DNA from: Oribacterium asaccharolyticum ACB7
Lineage (GTDB): Bacteria; Bacillota; Clostridia; Lachnospirales; Lachnospiraceae
Assembly (NCBI RefSeq): GCF_000238075.1
Contig: NZ_JH414505.1
Coordinates: forward strand, 467,904-531,903
Length of the DNA: 64,000 nt
Direction: 5' to 3'
The notes under the pieces were generated by a model. It saw only the letters and a list, made by a program, of their open reading frames with translations, was not told the origin of the DNA and did not search any database. Every line of letters starts with the position of its first letter. The stretch's first letter is position 1. The position numbers and the translations under genes were made by a program. Positions 60,156 to 64,000 of this stretch are shown here, piece by piece.

Positions 60156-61858
60156 TATTCTATCCCCGCAAGGTCATAGTCGGAAAGGTACTTTGCCGCC
60201 GTTTCACAGATTCCTCTTAAGCAGCTTTCTTCAAAGGGACTCTCCATACCGGCATTCTTTAAAAGCTCCGTAAAAACCACGGATCCGCCCTGCTTGGTAT
60301 AGTCCATATAATGCTTCCAGGCATCCTTCTGATCTTTCTGAATCTTATTCCAGAATTCCAGTGCCACCGTCTGTGCAAGGCAGTAATCAATATAGTAGAA
60401 AGGCATGGAGTAGATATGGTGCTGTCTCTGCCAGCCTTCTCCTTCGCTGTAGAAGGGAATCTCTCCGTCGAGCTTAAGCCACGGCTGATAAATCTTGACG
60501 AGTTTCTTCCACTCGGCGTGTCTCTCTGCAGGACTTAAGCTCGGATTTTCATAAACAATATGCTGGAAATGGTCCACCATCGTGCCGTAGGGGATAAAGG
60601 TCAGGGCTCCCGCGAGGTGCGAGTAGTTGTATTTTCTCGCATCCTTTCCGAAGAACTCCTCGGAAAAGGCCTCGGCAAAGAACTCCATGGACATGGAATG
60701 CACCTCACAAGCTTCCATACCCGGCCAAATGGTCTCTGCAGGCACTCTGTTCCGGTTGACATAGGCCGCAAAGGCATGCCCCGCTTCGTGGGTAATCACT
60801 TCGATATCATGCTGTGTACCGTTGAAGTTTGCAAAAATAAACGGCGTCTTATAATCCAGAATCGAAGTACAGTAGCCACCTCCCTGCTTTCCCTTCGTGG
60901 AAAGAAGGTCCATCAGCTCATCCTGAATCATGTGATGAAAGAACTCGGAAGTTTCCGGGGAAAGCCAGTCATAGAACTTCTTTCCGGCTTCCACAATCTC
61001 ATCCGGATTTCCCGCAGGCTTCGGATTTCCGGAACGGAACTCGATAGCCGCATCGGCATAGCTTAAGGGATAGCTCTTTCCCAGTCTTTTCGCCTGTTTT
61101 TCATAGATCTTTTCCGCAAGGGGAACCAGATATTTCTGAACCGCTCCTCTGAACTTCTCCACATCCTGCTTCTTGTAGCAGTTTCTCTTCATTCTGTAGT
61201 AGCCAAGCTCCGTAAAGTCCTTGTAGCCGAGCTTCTTTCCCATGCCGTCGCGAAGCTTGACAAGTTCATCATAAAGTCTGTCGAGTTCCTGTTGATTGTC
61301 CTTATACCACTGCCCCTCCGCCTTCCACGCGGAAAGTCTTCTCGCATCATCCTTGTCATTCTTAAAGGGGGTAATCTGAGACAGGGTGTATACTTTTCCC
61401 TCAAAAGGAATCTGCGCGCTCGCAAGGAGCTTCTCGTAGGCGGTGACCAGCTCATTTTCCTTCTGTAAATCCGGAATAATCTCCGGAGAAAAGGTCTTTA
61501 AATCCATCTCGGCATTCACAAACATGATGCTGCCGTATTTCTTTTCAAAATCCGCTTTAAAAGGAGACGCAAGCAGGGCCTTAACCCACTCCTGTCTGTA
61601 CTCCTGAATCTTCGGAGAAGCGTTGTTCCAATAATTCTCTTCCTCATCATAAAACTTGTCTTCCGTATTGATGGAGTGTCGAATAGCGGTTAGCGTGGAC
61701 ATCGTATCAACATGTCCCTGCAGCGCTTCGTTTCTTAAAAAAACTTCCTCCGCCTCGGCAAAACTCTTTGCATCCTTCAATTCTTCTATGAGTGCCTTCG
61801 TCTCTTCCGCTATTTTCTCCACGGGAATCCGCTCATACTGCATCTCTTTAAATTTCAT
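60155..61858 (-). CDS. pepF: Oligoendopeptidase F-type M3 metallopeptidase
   Basis: A 567-residue cytoplasmic zinc peptidase that cleaves medium-length peptides delivered by Opp. The zinc motif is HEAGHAFAAYV, with a downstream glutamate region (GMEACEVHSMSMEFFAEAF) as third ligand. Length and the helical N-terminal domain fit the M3B (PepF-like) group. It is encoded immediately upstream of oppA's neighbour gene, in line with peptide uptake and breakdown. The start has GGAGGA upstream. Confidence 0.94.
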   Translation of the reverse strand: MKFKEMQYERIPVEKIAEETKALIEELKDAKSFAEAEEVFLRNEALQGHVDTMSTLTAIRHSINTEDKFYDEEENYWNNASPKIQEYRQEWVKALLASPFKADFEKKYGSIMFVNAEMDLKTFSPEIIPDLQKENELVTAYEKLLASAQIPFEGKVYTLSQITPFKNDKDDARRLSAWKAEGQWYKDNQQELDRLYDELVKLRDGMGKKLGYKDFTELGYYRMKRNCYKKQDVEKFRGAVQKYLVPLAEKIYEKQAKRLGKSYPLSYADAAIEFRSGNPKPAGNPDEIVEAGKKFYDWLSPETSEFFHHMIQDELMDLLSTKGKQGGGYCTSILDYKTPFIFANFNGTQHDIEVITHEAGHAFAAYVNRNRVPAETIWPGMEACEVHSMSMEFFAEAFSEEFFGKDARKYNYSHLAGALTFIPYGTMVDHFQHIVYENPSLSPAERHAEWKKLVKIYQPWLKLDGEIPFYSEGEGWQRQHHIYSMPFYYIDYCLAQTVALEFWNKIQKDQKDAWKHYMDYTKQGGSVVFTELLKNAGMESPFEESCLRGICETAAKYLSDYDLAGIE

Positions 61859-61991
61859 ATTCTATCCTCCGTCCTCTTCGATTCAGAAAATTTTTTCCAC
61901 AAACATTTTGATAATAAAACCTTTTCCCTACGCGGTCAATGCTTTTACGGGGAGGACAGTGTTACTCCCTTTCATACGACCCCCGGCCCAT

Positions 61992-62031
61992 AACCGAGAT
62001 ACCGGCGCTATGCACAATACTCGTCAAGAAC
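61992..62031 (+). repeat. Dispersed palindromic repeat, degenerate module A
   Basis: AACCGAGATACCGGCGCTAT to CAATACTCGTCAAGAAC. A drifted copy lying directly beside long-hairpin element 3. Confidence 0.6.
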
Positions 62032-62032
62032 G

Positions 62033-62243
62033 GAAAGGGGCTGTAAAAAATCAAAATAATAAATAGATTTTAGGCAATATAGGTCTGAATGAGGGGTAGT
62101 CTGAGCCCGTCGGTACTTGCGAAAAACAAGAGAATCGAAGTTTTTCGCTTAGTATCCGCTACGTGGCGAAGCTAGCGAGAGCGTGCCCCAAATTCAGACC
62201 TATATTGCTTAGAAAACTATTTTGATTTTTTACAGCCCCTTTC
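62033..62243. repeat. Long-hairpin element 3 (about 211 nt)
   Basis: Outer arms match perfectly over 26 bases from GAAAGGGGCTGTAAAAAATC (62033 onward; complement ending at 62243). An inner pair, GCAATATAGGTCTGAAT, also matches over 17 bases. The central part (62111-62182) shares CGGTACTTGC...GAAGTTT...GCTTAGT...GCGAGAGCG with element 2. It lies 26 bases downstream of mglC. Confidence 0.8.
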
Positions 62244-62269
62244 TTCTTATGAGAAAGTGTATAATGATT

Positions 62270-63298
62270 TTACTTCTTGGTAAGATACTTTCGAATATCC
62301 AGAGATGCCGCAATAAAGATAACAATACCGATGGCAATGTACTGTGCATTGGCATTCACGCCCAGATACTGTAATGCCGTCTTTAAGAGCTCGAGTACCG
62401 CTACACCGATGATTGCACTGGATACCTTACCGCGTCCGCCCGTTACGGATACGCCGCCGAGAGCGCAGGCCGCAATGGCCTCCATCTCATAGCCGAGTCC
62501 GGTGTTTACCGAAGCGCCTCCCGCCTTGGCTCCCAGCATATAGCCCGCCATACCGTAGAACGCGGCAGCCTTTGCATAAATCAGTACAAGCGTCATATTT
62601 ACCGGTACACCGGCAACCTCTGCCGCCTGCGGATTTCCGCCAATGGCATACATATATTTTCCGTGACGGGTCATGTTGAAGATAAACCAGGTGATTCCCG
62701 CCATAATGAGCGCCATCCAGATCAGATAGCTTAAGCCCAAGAATTTTCCGGTTGAAAAAATGGTATAGCCTTCAATATAGCCTCCGAGCGGAGTCGCATT
62801 GGTAAAGAGCAGTCCCAGGCCATAGATAATCTCCATCATAGCCAGGGTCGCAATAAACGGCGGGACGGAAAGGTAGGCAATAAACCAACCGGTTACCGTT
62901 CCGAAGACGGCGCAGACTACCATAACCAAGAGCAAAACAAGAAATGGATTCATCGGAGTTATTTTCAAAAGAATCCCGTTCCCGAAATGCTCCCACTGCG
63001 GTTGCGCAAAAAATCTTCCGGAATTCTCCACCTTCTGCAATAAGGTTCCCGCAAGGCAGGCACCGAAACCGATCATACGTCCCGCAGAGAGGTCACACCC
63101 CGCCGTGATTACACAGCCTGCAATCCCGAGTGCAATAACCAGACGGTAAGACATGTTGGCGAGAAGGTTCAGTCCGTTATCCGGCGTTAAGAAGTTCTTG
63201 CTGGTCAGTCCCGTATAAATGACCAGAATAAACATAACGATGATGACTCCGTTATTAATCAGAAAATCCGTTATTTTTTGTTTTTGTGTCTTTTGCAT
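62270..63298 (-). CDS. mglC: Galactose/methyl-galactoside ABC permease MglC
   Basis: A 342-residue permease of the BPD_transp_2 (sugar, CUT2) family, with about ten helices. It has the conserved GCDLSAGRMIGFGACLAGT and GGKGKV-like (GGVSVTGGRGKVSSAIIG) loops. In the galactose importer it forms the membrane channel with MglA (ATPase) and MglB (binding protein). The substrate could be another hexose or pentose, as CUT2 families look alike. It follows mglA by 12 bases. Confidence 0.92.
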   Translation of the reverse strand: MQKTQKQKITDFLINNGVIIVMFILVIYTGLTSKNFLTPDNGLNLLANMSYRLVIALGIAGCVITAGCDLSAGRMIGFGACLAGTLLQKVENSGRFFAQPQWEHFGNGILLKITPMNPFLVLLLVMVVCAVFGTVTGWFIAYLSVPPFIATLAMMEIIYGLGLLFTNATPLGGYIEGYTIFSTGKFLGLSYLIWMALIMAGITWFIFNMTRHGKYMYAIGGNPQAAEVAGVPVNMTLVLIYAKAAAFYGMAGYMLGAKAGGASVNTGLGYEMEAIAACALGGVSVTGGRGKVSSAIIGVAVLELLKTALQYLGVNANAQYIAIGIVIFIAASLDIRKYLTKK

Positions 63299-63310
63299 TT
63301 TCCTTCTCCC

Positions 63311-64000
63311 CTAAAACATCGTTGCGAAGTTCATGACATTTTCCTGTGTCATCTCTTCCTTATTGTTCAGCTCGCCCGTGAGCTTTCCGTTACACATTAC
63401 ACAGATTCGGTCTGCCATACCGAGGAGCTCCGGCATTTCGGAGGAAATCATGATAATCGCCTTCCCCTGCTTGGCAAGCTCTTCCATGATTTCATAGATC
63501 TCGTGCTTGGCACCGATATCGATTCCTCTTGTGGGCTCATCCATAATCAGAATATCCGGATCCTTGGCAAGCCACCTGGAAATAATCACCTTCTGCTGGT
63601 TTCCTCCGGAAAGGTTTCCGATTTGTTCCTTCATCCCGGGCGTTTTGATGGAAAGTCTCTTAATGTTATCATTAACCACCTTATTGATGGCGGGATGATC
63701 AAGCATAATGCCGGCCTTTAAGTATTTATTGTAAATGGATACCCCGACATTGTCCTTAATGGAAAGGCAGGCGAAAATGCCGTTTCCTCTTCTGTCTTCG
63801 GTGATCATGCCGATGCCGTTATTCATCGCATCCTTCGGTCTTCTGACGCGGACTTCCTTTCCGTGAACCTTCAACTTTCCCTTTGCGATGTGGCGAATCC
63901 CGAAAATCCCCTCCATAAGCTCCGTCCTCTGCGCCCCGACAAGACCGCCGAAGCCGAGAATCTCTCCTTTTTTAATGGAGAAAGTGACACCGCGGAAGGA
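63311..64000 (-). CDS. mglA: Galactose/methyl-galactoside ABC ATPase MglA, 3' part
   Basis: The C-terminal part of a tandem-ABC sugar ATPase, 229 residues within the window. The frame is open to the right edge (FRGVTFSIKKGEILGFGGLV at the edge), so the 5' part, with the first ABC domain, is missing. The second ABC domain has the signature LSGGNQQKVIISRWL and Walker B ILIMDEPTRGID. The second Walker A is degenerate (GGLVGAQRTEL), as usual for CUT2 ATPases. It lies in the mgl operon with mglC. Confidence 0.93.
   Translation of the reverse strand, partial: SFRGVTFSIKKGEILGFGGLVGAQRTELMEGIFGIRHIAKGKLKVHGKEVRVRRPKDAMNNGIGMITEDRRGNGIFACLSIKDNVGVSIYNKYLKAGIMLDHPAINKVVNDNIKRLSIKTPGMKEQIGNLSGGNQQKVIISRWLAKDPDILIMDEPTRGIDIGAKHEIYEIMEELAKQGKAIIMISSEMPELLGMADRICVMCNGKLTGELNNKEEMTQENVMNFATMF

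Larger units (their letters stand above)
61859..62269. other. 411-base gap with two repeats
   Basis: No gene. It holds a degenerate module A repeat (61992-62031) and long-hairpin element 3 (62033-62243). The element lies between mglC's stop and the pepF start, so it may end the mgl transcript. Confidence 0.6.

Overview
The window looks like chromosomal DNA of an anaerobic, motile, mucus- or host-associated Lachnospiraceae-type Firmicute (an Oribacterium- or Stomatobaculum-like oral or gut organism would fit). This is inferred from moderate GC, strong AGGAGG-type ribosome sites, a clostridial flagellin, a double-cubane-cluster reductase with its ATP-driven activase, an aspartate:alanine exchange and decarboxylation pair, a lacto-N-biose/galacto-N-biose phosphorylase cluster and ChW-like and choline-binding-type wall repeats. 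No rRNA, tRNA, CRISPR array, transposase or integrase was seen.

Layout. 1-6.4 kb, minus strand: prfA, a GH18 SH3-domain hydrolase, a Sua5-type threonylcarbamoyl-AMP synthase carrying an in-frame copy of a dispersed repeat, and a CoA-disulfide reductase/rhodanese. 6.4-10.5 kb: a long-hairpin element, a truncated prolyl-tRNA deacylase remnant, then aspT-aspD. 10.5-12.9 kb: an ATPase plus TOPRIM-like gene pair, defence-like in type, bounded by perfect 21-bp direct repeats. 13-16.6 kb: a glutaredoxin-like protein, a second long-hairpin element, activase plus double-cubane-type reductase, and an AraC regulator. 16.9-23.9 kb, plus strand: lnpA, a sugar ABC importer (no ATPase) and nahK. 24-28 kb: a tight four-gene operon of a TarI/IspD-type cytidylyltransferase, an RpiB/LacA-type isomerase, a DXS-like synthase and an NAD-dependent epimerase, which suggests an unrecognised CDP-sugar(-alcohol) pathway. 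28-34.7 kb: threonine aldolase, flagellin, a CMD-cupin fusion, a YhcH/SLC13 pair, a YefM-YoeB toxin-antitoxin with a readable operator, and a double cupin with an internal ribosome site. 35-47 kb: chemoreceptor, wall-associated surface protein, nitroreductase, EamA transporter, Gfo/Idh oxidoreductase, oligopeptide-binding lipoprotein, and a choline-binding-repeat protein whose C-terminus resembles a catalytically dead IdeS protease. 46.7-50.6 kb: eda-kdgK-M24 peptidase-prolyl iminopeptidase operon. 50.9-61.9 kb: polysaccharide deacetylase, a complete oppABCDF operon and oligoendopeptidase F. 62-64 kb: mglC and the end of mglA (cut by the window edge).

The gene set describes a cell that imports and cleaves peptides (Opp, PepF, Pip, M24), amino acids (AspT/AspD) and host-glycan disaccharides (lnp cluster, Mgl), and remodels its wall. 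Two repeat classes thread through it: short palindromic modules (about 40-120 bp, about ten full or partial copies) and long hairpin elements (about 180-290 bp, three copies). They fill most of the longer gaps, often beside transcription terminators.
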